A stretch of 33,509 nt of DNA from JAWOFN01 sp046497505 [NCBI: bacterium]. GTDB taxonomy: Bacteria > Blakebacterota > Blakebacteria > Blakebacterales. The DNA lies in contig JAWOFN010000062.1 of the NCBI GenBank assembly GCA_046497505.1, forward strand, positions 1 through 33,509. The letters are read 5' to 3'. Under the pieces are notes generated by a model. That model had not been told where the DNA came from. It did not search any database and saw nothing but the letters and a program-made list of their open reading frames with translations. The position numbers and the translations under genes were made by a program. Positions within the stretch are counted from its first letter, which is position 1. Every line of letters begins with the position of its first letter. Positions 23,768-33,308 of the stretch are shown piece by piece.

Positions 23768-25161
23768 TGAGGGGCCTGGAACGCGGGGTCGGGGCGGTAC
23801 TGCAGGCAATCTACTCCGGGCTGGCCTGGGTAACCGCCCTCGCGGGCCTTCCGTGGTGGGTCTACCGGGGCCTGAGGGAGCCGGGGAACCCCCTGGAACG
23901 CTACGGCCGGGTCCCGGTGCGGATACGCCGGGCCGCGGACGCCTGCGGGAGTCTCTGGTTCCACGCGGCAAGCGTGGGGGAGGTCGGGGTGCTGGCCCGG
24001 GTGATCCCCCGCCTGGCGTCCCTCCTCCCCGATCTCCCCGTGGTGGTGACGACCGTCACCGCCACCGGCCGGGAACGGGCCCGCCAGCTCCTGGGCGAGG
24101 GTACCCATATCATGTACCTGCCCCTCGACGCGCCCGGGCTGGTCCGCTCCGCCGTGCGGACCCTCCATCCCCAGCTCCTGGTGGTGGCGGAGACCGAGCT
24201 GTGGCCCAACCTCATCCGGGAGGTACACCGCTACGGGGCACCCATCCTGCTGGTGAACGGACGACTCAGTGAGAAGGCCTTCCGGCGCTACAGGCTGGTC
24301 CGACCCGGCATGGCCGGGGTGCTGGGCCCGGTGGAGGCGTTCTGCGTGAAGTCGGAGAGGGACAGGGAACGCTTCACGGCCCTGGGTGCCTCGCCGGAGA
24401 GGGTCTGTGTGGCGGGGGACCTCAAGATGGAGCCCCTGCCCGGGGAGGGGAGGGACCGGGAGGACGTGCGCCGTTCCGCCCGCCTCCCCGCCGACCGTCG
24501 GGTGGTCACCGCCGGGAGCACGCGAGAGGGGGAGGAGCCCCGGGTCCTGGAGGCCTTCCGGGCGGTGAGGAGGGCCCACCCGGGAACGCTCCTCGTCCTG
24601 GCTCCCCGCTATCCCCACCGGGGCGACGAGGTGGAGGGGATCATCCGGGCGGAGGGGCTTGAGGTCCTCCGCCGGACCCGCCAGGAGGGGGAGAGCGTCC
24701 CCCCCGAGACGGATGTCCTCCTGCTGGACACCCTGGGTGAGCTGGAGGGGGTGTTCGCCGCATCGGAGGCGGCCTTCGTGGGGGGGAGTCTGGTGCCGGT
24801 GGGGGGCCACAACCTCCTGGAGCCCGCGGCCTCCGGTGTCCCCGTCCTCTTCGGGCCCCATACCGAGCAGACCGGAGGGGCGGACGAGGTGCTGCTGGAG
24901 GAGGGGGGAGGGCGGCGGGTGCGGGACGCCGAAGGGCTGGCACGGGCCTGGAACGAACTCCTGGCGGACGAGGGACTCAGGGTCCGAACGGGGGAGAGAG
25001 CCCGCAGGGCCGTGAGAGAGGGACAGGGGGCCCTGGACCGCGTCACCGCCCGGTGCCGCCGGATCGTGGGTATGGACAGCCCCGGCGGGGGTGCTCACAC
25101 CGACCGGGGGAGCAGGGGCCCCAGGGCCGAGGACGAGCCGGCCGGTGAGGGGATACGGTGA
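23767..25161 (+). CDS. waaA: 3-deoxy-D-manno-octulosonic acid (Kdo) transferase
   Basis: This 464-residue inner-membrane-bound GT30 enzyme adds Kdo to the lipid IVA precursor. An N-terminal membrane anchor (VTALAGLPWWVYRGL region) precedes NPLERYGRVP, where the family's acidic base lies. WFHAASVGEVGVLARVIPR, VVTTVTATGRERARQLL, VVAETELWPNLIREV and ILLVNGRLSEKAFRRY follow. The C-terminal domain has TAGSTREGEEPRVLEAF, LAPRYPHRGDEV and VGGSLVPVGGHNLLEPAA. ATG 23767 has GGAGG seven bases upstream; the GTG at 23764 is also possible. It is not evident from sequence whether one or two Kdo are added. The last ~30 residues are Gly/Arg/Glu-rich and outside the core. Confidence 0.95.
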   Translation: MRGLERGVGAVLQAIYSGLAWVTALAGLPWWVYRGLREPGNPLERYGRVPVRIRRAADACGSLWFHAASVGEVGVLARVIPRLASLLPDLPVVVTTVTATGRERARQLLGEGTHIMYLPLDAPGLVRSAVRTLHPQLLVVAETELWPNLIREVHRYGAPILLVNGRLSEKAFRRYRLVRPGMAGVLGPVEAFCVKSERDRERFTALGASPERVCVAGDLKMEPLPGEGRDREDVRRSARLPADRRVVTAGSTREGEEPRVLEAFRAVRRAHPGTLLVLAPRYPHRGDEVEGIIRAEGLEVLRRTRQEGESVPPETDVLLLDTLGELEGVFAASEAAFVGGSLVPVGGHNLLEPAASGVPVLFGPHTEQTGGADEVLLEEGGGRRVRDAEGLARAWNELLADEGLRVRTGERARRAVREGQGALDRVTARCRRIVGMDSPGGGAHTDRGSRGPRAEDEPAGEGIR

Positions 25162-26285
25162 GACGGGCACTGGAGGCGATGTTTCACAGGATTTGGGCCG
25201 GCAGGAGGGAGCGCCCCCTGGCTCCATGGGAACGCCTCTTCTACTGGCTGATGGTCCCCTTCGGCACCCTATATTCCTCCTTTGCCTGGGCCCGCCGTGA
25301 ATTGTATCGGGCCGGGGTGCTGCGCAGCAGGTCGGTCCCCGGACTCACGGTCGTGAGTGTGGGGAACATCACGGTGGGGGGGACGGGGAAATCCCCCCTG
25401 ACCATCGCCCTGGCCCGGGGTCTCATGGAGCGGGACATACCCGTCGCCGTGGTCTCCCGGGGGTACGGTGCGGTGGGCCGGGGTTCGGGCCCGCTGCTGG
25501 TCTCGGACGGCACGGGACCCCTGGTGGGACCGGACCGGGCGGGGGACGAGCCGGTGATGATCGCCCGCTCCGTACCGGTGACGGTCATCGTCAGCCGTGA
25601 CCGCCCGACCGGAGCCCGCCTGGCACGTGATCGATACGGGGCCAGGGTGGTGATCCTGGACGACGGTTTCCAGCACCGGGCCCTGGCACGGGACGCGGAC
25701 GTGGTGCTCCTGGACGGCCGTGACCCTTTCGGCAACAGGTGGACCCTCCCCGCGGGCCCCCTCAGGGAACCGCTCTCCGCCCTTCGGGACGCCGACCTCT
25801 ATTTCTTCGTCTACCGGGGCCTGGAGGGGATCCGTCCCGTCCCCGACCGTCTCAAGGGGCTGCTCGCGGCCTTCAACCGCGACGCCCTCCTGGTGCAGGG
25901 GAGTCTGAGGATCCAGGGCCTTCGCCGCTTCAGGGGGGGCGAACTCAGGGAGAGGGAGTGGCTGAAGGGACGCAGGGTCCTCCTGGTCTCCGGGATCGCC
26001 CGCCCCGCCGACTTCCGGGCGGAGGTGGAGGGGCGGGGAGCCGAGGTGGCCGATCACCTCGCTTATCCCGACCACCACGACTACGGCTCCGAGGAGGCGG
26101 CTTTCATCCGGGAACGGCTGGCCGGGGTGGATGCGGAGGTCCTGCTCACCACCGCCAAGGACGAGGTAAAGCTCATACCGGCTGGGCTGCGGATCCCGGA
26201 GGGGAGGGAGGGTTGGGTGGCGGAGGCGGGTTACGACCCCCGGAGCGTGGACCTCCTGGTCGACGCGCTGGCCGGGCTGGATTGA
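25158..26285 (+). CDS. lpxK: Tetraacyldisaccharide 4'-kinase
   Basis: This 375-residue inner-membrane-associated P-loop kinase phosphorylates the 4' position of the lipid A disaccharide. A hydrophobic N-terminal helix (FYWLMVPFGTLYSSFAW) attaches it to the membrane. The P-loop SVGNITVGGTGKSPLTIAL, the VAVVSRGYG segment, the DDGFQHRALARD catalytic motif, LPAGPLREPLSALRDAD and the C-terminal LLTTAKDEVKL are all present. The GTG start overlaps the waaA stop (GTGA), with GAGGGG five bases upstream. It closes the block of overlapping lipid A genes; nadB starts 35 bases later. Confidence 0.95.
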   Translation: MRRALEAMFHRIWAGRRERPLAPWERLFYWLMVPFGTLYSSFAWARRELYRAGVLRSRSVPGLTVVSVGNITVGGTGKSPLTIALARGLMERDIPVAVVSRGYGAVGRGSGPLLVSDGTGPLVGPDRAGDEPVMIARSVPVTVIVSRDRPTGARLARDRYGARVVILDDGFQHRALARDADVVLLDGRDPFGNRWTLPAGPLREPLSALRDADLYFFVYRGLEGIRPVPDRLKGLLAAFNRDALLVQGSLRIQGLRRFRGGELREREWLKGRRVLLVSGIARPADFRAEVEGRGAEVADHLAYPDHHDYGSEEAAFIRERLAGVDAEVLLTTAKDEVKLIPAGLRIPEGREGWVAEAGYDPRSVDLLVDALAGLD

Positions 26286-26320
26286 CCCACCCGGTCCCCG
26301 GAGCTACCTTGAGCAGCGAT

Positions 26321-27973
26321 ATGAAGGATCCGGTGGACATCCTGGTGATCGGCAGCGGGATCGCCGGCCTGAGCTTCGCCCTCAAGGCCGCGGAGCATGG
26401 GCGGGTGGCCGTGGTCACCAAGAAGGAACACCGTGACTCCGCCACCAACTACGCCCAGGGCGGCATCGCAGCCGTCCTCTCCCCCCTGGACGACTTCGAC
26501 TCCCACATCCAGGACACCCTGGAGGCCGGGGCGGGCCTCTGCCGCCGTGAGGTGGTGGAACCCATGGTCCGGGCCGCCCCCGCCCTCATCTCGGAACTTC
26601 TGGACCTCGGGGTCTCCTTCACCCGGGACCGGGACGCGGGGGACCCGGAGGCCCCGGACGGGGGCGCTCCCCTGGACCTGGGGCGCGAGGGAGGGCACAG
26701 CCATCCCCGCATCGTCCATGCCAAGGACCTCACCGGCCGGGAGGTGGAGCAGGCCCTGGTACGCGCCGTCACCGAGCATCCGGACATCCGGGTCTATGAG
26801 GACCACGTGGCCGTGGAACTCATCACCGAACACCACCTGGACCGGGGACCGGGGGGGCCGGAAGGGCAGCCGACGGTCTTCGGCGCCTACGTGCTGGAGA
26901 GGGGGTGTCAGGAGGTGACAGCGGTACCGGCCCGGCTGACCCTCCTGGCCACCGGTGGGGTGGGACAGGTCTATCGGCACACGACCAACCCGGACATCGC
27001 CACCGGGGACGGGCTGGCCATGACCGCCCGGGCGGATGGGACCCTCGCGAACCTGGAGTTCATGCAGTTCCACCCCACCAGTCTGTACGGGACCGGCGAC
27101 CCCGCCTTCCTCATCAGCGAGGCGGTACGCGGGTTCGGGGGGATCCTCCGGAACCAGGAGGGAGAGGCGTTCATGGAGGGGGTGCATCCGCTGAAGGACC
27201 TGGCCCCTCGTGACGTCGTGGCCCGGGCCATCGACCGGCAGCTCAAGGCCAGCGGAGCCCCGTACGTGCACCTCGATCTGACCCATCGTTCCCGGGAGGA
27301 GATCGAGGAGCGTTTCCCCCACATCACCGAGATGTGCGGAGCGATGGGGCTGGACCCCGCCTCCGATCCCCTGCCGGTAGTACCCGCGGCCCATTACATG
27401 TGCGGGGGTATCCCCACCGATACCGAGGGGCGCACCGGGCTCGACCGCCTCTTCGCCGTGGGAGAGACCGCCTGTACGGGTGTGCATGGGGCCAACCGGC
27501 TGGCCAGCAACTCCCTGCTGGAGGGACTCTTTTTCGCCGACCGGGCCGCTCGTGCCGCCGGGAGGCGGCTGGAGGACGAGCGGCTCGATGTCCCGGATGT
27601 GCCGTCCTGGGACCCCTCGGGGACACGGCAGGCCCGGGAGGCGGTGCTGCTTCGTCACGACCGGGATGAGATCCGCGACCTCATGTGGGACTACGTCGGC
27701 CTGGTCCGGTCCCGGGAACGCCTCAAGCGGGCCGAAGGACGCCTGGCCCTCATCGCCCGCGAGGTGGAGAATTTCTACAAGTACACCCGGGTGACCATGG
27801 AACTGCTGGAACTCCGCAACCTGGCCCAGGTGGGTCTGCTGATCGCCCGGTCCGCCCTCAAGCGCCGCGAGAGCCGCGGGCTCCACTTCATCCTCGACCA
27901 CCCGGAGAAGGACCCGGAACTGGGACGTCGAGACACCTCCATCGAACTGGACTGGGAGATCGAGCCGACGTGA
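26321..27973 (+). CDS. nadB: L-aspartate oxidase
   Basis: This 550-residue cytosolic FAD enzyme oxidises aspartate to iminoaspartate, the first step of de novo NAD synthesis. The FAD site ILVIGSGIAGLSFALKAAEHG is followed by SATNYAQGGIAAV and LGREGGHSHPRIVHAKDLTG. Then come FMQFHPTSLYG, VVPAAHYMCGGIPTDTEGRT, CTGVHGANRLASNSLLEGL and a C-terminal helical domain ending in LDWEIEP. This pattern distinguishes it from succinate dehydrogenase SdhA. ATG 26321 has no good Shine-Dalgarno; an in-frame TTG at 26309 has GGAG five bases upstream and would add four residues (LSSD). The stop overlaps the guaA GTG. nadC begins at 33305, with guaA, a phosphoesterase-like gene, rpsU and uvrB between; nadA is not in the window. 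Confidence 0.94.
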   Translation: MKDPVDILVIGSGIAGLSFALKAAEHGRVAVVTKKEHRDSATNYAQGGIAAVLSPLDDFDSHIQDTLEAGAGLCRREVVEPMVRAAPALISELLDLGVSFTRDRDAGDPEAPDGGAPLDLGREGGHSHPRIVHAKDLTGREVEQALVRAVTEHPDIRVYEDHVAVELITEHHLDRGPGGPEGQPTVFGAYVLERGCQEVTAVPARLTLLATGGVGQVYRHTTNPDIATGDGLAMTARADGTLANLEFMQFHPTSLYGTGDPAFLISEAVRGFGGILRNQEGEAFMEGVHPLKDLAPRDVVARAIDRQLKASGAPYVHLDLTHRSREEIEERFPHITEMCGAMGLDPASDPLPVVPAAHYMCGGIPTDTEGRTGLDRLFAVGETACTGVHGANRLASNSLLEGLFFADRAARAAGRRLEDERLDVPDVPSWDPSGTRQAREAVLLRHDRDEIRDLMWDYVGLVRSRERLKRAEGRLALIAREVENFYKYTRVTMELLELRNLAQVGLLIARSALKRRESRGLHFILDHPEKDPELGRRDTSIELDWEIEPT

Positions 27974-29796
27974 CCCTTGCAGCCGACCGACCGTTCGTGG
28001 CCGTGCTTGATTTCGGGGGGCAGTACACCCATCTCATCGCCAACCGGATCCGCCGCCTCGGGGTATACAGCGAGATCCTTCCGCCCGACGCCCGGGAGGA
28101 GGACCTGGAGGGCGCGGTGGGCATCATCCTGAGCGGCGGTCCCAGCAGTGTCTACGACGCGAGCCAGCCCCCTTTCAACGCGGAGCTCTTCGAGCAGGAG
28201 GTGCCCATGCTGGGGCTCTGCTACGGCCACCAGCTCCTGGCCCAGCAGATGGGGGGACAGGTGGTCCGCGGGGAGGTGCGTGAGTACGGGGCAGCGGCCA
28301 TGGAGGTGGAGAAGGGCGGAGGCCTCCTGGAGGGCCTGGAGGACCGAGAGCAGGTATGGATGAGCCACGGGGACCAGGTGGTGGAGCTCCCGGAGGGGTT
28401 CCAGGTACTGGGACGCACCCGGGACTGCCCGGTCGCCGCCATGGGGGACCCCGACCGCAGGCGATACGGTCTCCAGTTCCATCCCGAGGTGACCCACACC
28501 CCCCACGGCATGAGAGTCCTGGACAACTTCCTGGATCTATGTGAAACCGCAAGAGACTGGAACCCAAGGGGCTATGTAGAACACATCACACAGTACATGA
28601 GGAAGAGGGTGGGGGAGCATCGGGTCCTCCTCCTGGTCTCGGGCGGGGTGGACTCCACCGTCTGCTTCGCCCTGCTGAACCGTGCCCTGGGGGAGGAACA
28701 GGTCCTGGGGCTGCACATCGACAACGGGCTCATGCGCAAGGGGGAGTCGGGCCTGGTGGCGCGGGTCTTCCGGGAGGAGGGCTACCGCAACCTGGAGCAC
28801 GTGGACGCGTCCGGGACCTTCCTGGACGCGCTGGAGGGTGTGGTGGACCCGGAGGAGAAGCGGCGGATCATCGGGCGGGTCTTCGTGGAGGTGGCCCACG
28901 ACCACCTGGCGGGCCTGGGACTCGAGGAGGGGTGGGTCCTGGCCCAGGGGACGATCTACCCGGACACCATCGAGACCGGCGGCACCCGGCACGCCGCCAC
29001 CATCAAGACCCACCACAACCGGGTCGAGGAGATCGAGCTCCTCATCGAGCAGGGGAAGGTGGTGGAGCCCCTGGCCGACCTCTACAAGGACGAGGTGCGT
29101 GAAGCGGGGCTCGCCCTGGGGCTCCCCGGGGAACTGGTCTGGCGCCATCCCTTCCCCGGTCCCGGTCTGGGCGTGCGGCTCCTCTGCGACGACGGCATCC
29201 CCCTGGAACCGGAACAGCTCCTCGATCTGGGTGAGGCTGAGGAGCAGGCCCGGACCGTGGCGGGCGGCTACGGCTACGAGGCCCGGGTACTCCCGATCCG
29301 TTCGGTGGGTGTGCAGGGGGACTTCCGCACCTACGCCCACCCGGTGGCCCTCTTCGGCGGGGATAGGGACTGGCGGACACTGGAGGAGGTCTCCACCCGC
29401 CTCACCAACAGCATCGACCTGGTCAACCGGGTGGTCTACGCCCTGCGGCCGGGGGCTCCGGCGGAGTTCGAAGCCGAGGCGGCGGTGGTCACCCGGGAGC
29501 GCCTCGACCAGCTGCGCGAGGCGGACGCCCTGGCCATGGAGCACCTGCGGAGCGCCGGGAGGCACCGCGAGGTATGGCAGATGCCGACCGTCCTGGTCCC
29601 CCTCTCGGTGGACGGCCGGGGGGAGAGCGTGGTGCTTCGGCCCGTGCTGAGCCAGGAGGCCATGACGGCACGCTTCGCCGACCTGCCGTGGGACGTGGTG
29701 GAGGAGATGGCCCGGAGGATCGGGGGGCTCGAAGGCATCTCGGGTGTGTTCTACGATGTGACCCACAAACCGCCCGGCACCATCGAATGGGAATGA
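27970..29796 (+). CDS. guaA: GMP synthase (glutamine-hydrolysing), long human-type form
   Basis: This cytosolic enzyme converts XMP, glutamine and ATP to GMP. At 608 residues it is some 85 longer than the usual bacterial form (about 510-525). The class I glutaminase has LGLCYGHQLLAQQMGG (Cys) and YGLQFHPEVTHT (His, Glu). The ATP pyrophosphatase has LLLVSGGVDSTVCF near residue 224, AQGTIYPDTIETGG and HPFPGPGLGVRLL. The extra length is a second copy of the dimerisation module: residues ~440-495 (LPIRSVGVQGDFRTY to VNRVVYAL) precede the usual C-terminal module, which ends KPPGTIEWE. This arrangement is known from eukaryotic GMP synthetase. GTG 27970 overlaps the nadB stop (GTGA) and its TGA overlaps the next gene's ATG. 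Confidence 0.95.
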   Translation: MTLAADRPFVAVLDFGGQYTHLIANRIRRLGVYSEILPPDAREEDLEGAVGIILSGGPSSVYDASQPPFNAELFEQEVPMLGLCYGHQLLAQQMGGQVVRGEVREYGAAAMEVEKGGGLLEGLEDREQVWMSHGDQVVELPEGFQVLGRTRDCPVAAMGDPDRRRYGLQFHPEVTHTPHGMRVLDNFLDLCETARDWNPRGYVEHITQYMRKRVGEHRVLLLVSGGVDSTVCFALLNRALGEEQVLGLHIDNGLMRKGESGLVARVFREEGYRNLEHVDASGTFLDALEGVVDPEEKRRIIGRVFVEVAHDHLAGLGLEEGWVLAQGTIYPDTIETGGTRHAATIKTHHNRVEEIELLIEQGKVVEPLADLYKDEVREAGLALGLPGELVWRHPFPGPGLGVRLLCDDGIPLEPEQLLDLGEAEEQARTVAGGYGYEARVLPIRSVGVQGDFRTYAHPVALFGGDRDWRTLEEVSTRLTNSIDLVNRVVYALRPGAPAEFEAEAAVVTRERLDQLREADALAMEHLRSAGRHREVWQMPTVLVPLSVDGRGESVVLRPVLSQEAMTARFADLPWDVVEEMARRIGGLEGISGVFYDVTHKPPGTIEWE

Positions 29797-30728
29797 GCCC
29801 CCTCACGCGCATACTGGCTGCTGCCGGACTGGCGGCGGCGCTGCTCCTCCCCGCCCCGGACACGCAGGCACAGCGGTCCCCGGAGCGGGTCCGGCTCCTC
29901 TTCACCGCCAACGGTCTGGGCTACATCGACCCCTGCGACTGCAGTTCGGGTCTGCTGGGCGGTCTCGACCACCGGGCCGCGGCCATCCGGCGGCTCCGGG
30001 AGGAGGGACTCCCCACCCTCCTGCTGGACCTGGGCAACCTCTTCGAGATCCCGGCCGGCCCCATGACCGAACTGGGCCGGCGGCAGGCGGCCTTCCTCGA
30101 GGGGGAGCTGGACTCCCTGGGCTATCAGCTGGTGGCTCTGGGACCGAACGACCTGCAAATGCATCCGGAGGAGCTGCAGGGCTGCCTGCCCGGAGGGGCG
30201 GCCCCCTTCCTCCTCACCAACGCCGGTGAGGGGGTCCTGCCGGGCGAGGGGCCCGTCCCCGTGCGGCGGTTTCGCCTGGGGGACGTGGAGGCGGCCTTCC
30301 TGGCCGTGGTGGAGGAGGGGGCCGCGGAGAAGCTGGTCCCATGGGAAGAGGCCCTGGCGGGCGCGCTGGAGGAGGTCTCCGACGCCGACCTCCGGGTGGT
30401 CATCGCCCATCTGGGCTTCGAGACGGTACAGGGGCTGCCCGAGCGTTTCCCCCTGGCGGACGTGGTGCTGGACGCGGCTCGTCTCATCCCCCGCCAGGCC
30501 ATGCGGTACCGGGGTGCTCTGCTCATGAGCGCCGCGGGGAAGGGGCAGCAGCTGGCGGTCCTCGATCTGACCGTCGACCCGTCGCCGGGAAGGAGGGGTC
30601 GCGGGGTCACCGCCTTCCAGGGACGGCACATCCTCCTGGAGCCGGAGAGCCCGGCGGACCCCGATGTGAAGGCCCGGATGGGCGCCTTCCGCGCCCGGCT
30701 CGTCCGGGACGGCCTCATCCTCCCCTGA
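29793..30728 (+). CDS. Secreted 5'-nucleotidase/UshA-like protein with Cys-Asp-Cys motif
   Basis: This 311-residue protein has a signal peptide (RILAAAGLAAALLLPAPDTQAQ). The mature part starts VRLLFTANGLGYIDPCDC and continues GGLDHRAAAIRRLREEG and LLLDLGNLF. This is the pattern of the metallophosphoesterase domain of UshA-type 5'-nucleotidases, in a subgroup where a Cys-x-Cys loop (Cys48, Cys50) replaces the first metal-binding D-x-H. The later sites also look altered: the usual GNH(D/E) reads GPND (near 117-120), and the expected GGH after AHLGFETVQGLP is lost. The C-terminal UshA domain is absent. Phosphoesterase activity is doubtful; a metal, haem or redox role for the cysteines is a guess. 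ATG 29793 overlaps the guaA stop; ATG 29787 is also in frame. It is the last gene of the plus-strand run. Confidence 0.6.
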   Translation: MSPLTRILAAAGLAAALLLPAPDTQAQRSPERVRLLFTANGLGYIDPCDCSSGLLGGLDHRAAAIRRLREEGLPTLLLDLGNLFEIPAGPMTELGRRQAAFLEGELDSLGYQLVALGPNDLQMHPEELQGCLPGGAAPFLLTNAGEGVLPGEGPVPVRRFRLGDVEAAFLAVVEEGAAEKLVPWEEALAGALEEVSDADLRVVIAHLGFETVQGLPERFPLADVVLDAARLIPRQAMRYRGALLMSAAGKGQQLAVLDLTVDPSPGRRGRGVTAFQGRHILLEPESPADPDVKARMGAFRARLVRDGLILP

Positions 30729-30739
30729 GACGCCGTCGG

Positions 30740-30776
30740 TCGGGTCCTCCCTTGAAACGCCTGGGTCGCGACCCGA
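30740..30776 (+). terminator. Overlapping inverted repeats after the lipid A/NAD/GMP run, rpsU leader
   Basis: TCGGGTC (30740-30746) can pair with GACCCGA (30770-30776), closing a 23-base loop. The loop's 3' part overlaps a perfect 12-base palindrome, GGGTCGCGACCC (30763-30774). The two structures exclude each other. A short T-rich stretch (TTATTT, 30783-30788) follows but not immediately. It may terminate the upstream operon or form an attenuator for rpsU. Confidence 0.4.
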
Positions 30777-30803
30777 TCCACGTTATTTCGGACCAAAAGG
30801 ACT

Positions 30804-30832
30804 TTGACCTCCATTAGCGGCGAGGATTAGTT
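30804..30832 (+). promoter_or_regulatory. Weak candidate rpsU promoter
   Basis: The 153-base gap before rpsU is clearly more AT-rich than the rest of the window. TTGACC (30804-30809) matches five of six -35 bases. The -10 at the right distance (TTAGTT, 30827-30832) is poor. The general position, 50-80 bases before the gene, is right for a promoter, but the exact elements are uncertain. Confidence 0.3.
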
Positions 30833-30881
30833 GATTTGCTGAATCTTTCCGGTAAGAAGGAGCCCTAAGAAGAGAACGGAT

Positions 30882-31073
30882 GTGGTCAGATTGGCTTACG
30901 TTCAGGCCCGAGACAACGAGTCCTTCGAGAAGACCCTGAAGCGGTTCCAGAAGCAGGTGAAACGAGAAGGGATCACCACGGACCTGAAGCGGAAGCGCTA
31001 CCACATGAAGCCGTCGGAACGGAAGCACCAGCGCAGGCTGAGCCAGAAGAGGAAGAACCGGCGCCGCAGCTGA
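30882..31073 (+). CDS. rpsU: 30S ribosomal protein bS21
   Basis: This 63-residue basic protein of the small subunit platform sits next to the anti-Shine-Dalgarno region of 16S rRNA. The sequence AYVQARDNESFEKTLKRFQK matches the S21 N-terminal helix, and the C-terminus is a run of basic residues (HQRRLSQKRKNRRRS). The start must be a non-ATG codon: GTG 30882 (VVRLAYVQ) or TTG 30891 (LAYVQAR, which best matches the family's usual beginning). An out-of-frame ATG at 30880 follows a purine-rich AAGAAGAGAACGG. It stands alone with its own leader and terminator, not in the classical rpsU-dnaG-rpoD operon. Its own start arrangement may allow control by S21 levels, which is inference. Confidence 0.92.
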   Translation: MVRLAYVQARDNESFEKTLKRFQKQVKREGITTDLKRKRYHMKPSERKHQRRLSQKRKNRRRS

Positions 31074-31113
31074 TCCCCTCCCTCCCCGCATAGCTGCTTC
31101 CCGTGCGACCGAG

Positions 31114-31137
31114 CGGCCCCTTCTCCGGGACGGGCCG
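31114..31137 (+). terminator. First hairpin downstream of rpsU
   Basis: CGGCCC (31114-31119) pairs with GGGCCG (31132-31137) across a 12-base loop, followed by TTCCTCTC. The T-run is weak, so it may be a 3'-end stabilising hairpin upstream of the stronger terminator at 31160. Confidence 0.35.
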
Positions 31138-31159
31138 TTCCTCTCTCCCGCCGAGATGC

Positions 31160-31189
31160 GGACGGGGAGGCGGCCGTCCCTTTTGTCTT
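31160..31189 (+). terminator. Intrinsic terminator of rpsU
   Basis: GGACGG (31160-31165) pairs with CCGTCC (31174-31179) around an eight-base loop, and the stem is followed by CTTTTGTCTT. A GC stem plus T-rich tail in the right place, 87 bases after rpsU and 40 before uvrB, makes this the best intrinsic terminator in the window. Confidence 0.7.
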
Positions 31190-31229
31190 GGCGGGTCATC
31201 GGGCCCCTCCGTACGTTTCAGCCTGTGCC

Positions 31230-33304
<2,075 letters not shown>

Positions 33305-33308
<4 letters not shown>

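Noticed and set aside
25739-26320. Upstream extension of the nadB frame overlapping lpxK
   Set aside because: The extension is out-of-frame lpxK sequence with no family similarity; the FAD-binding motif starts right after the ATG at 26321.
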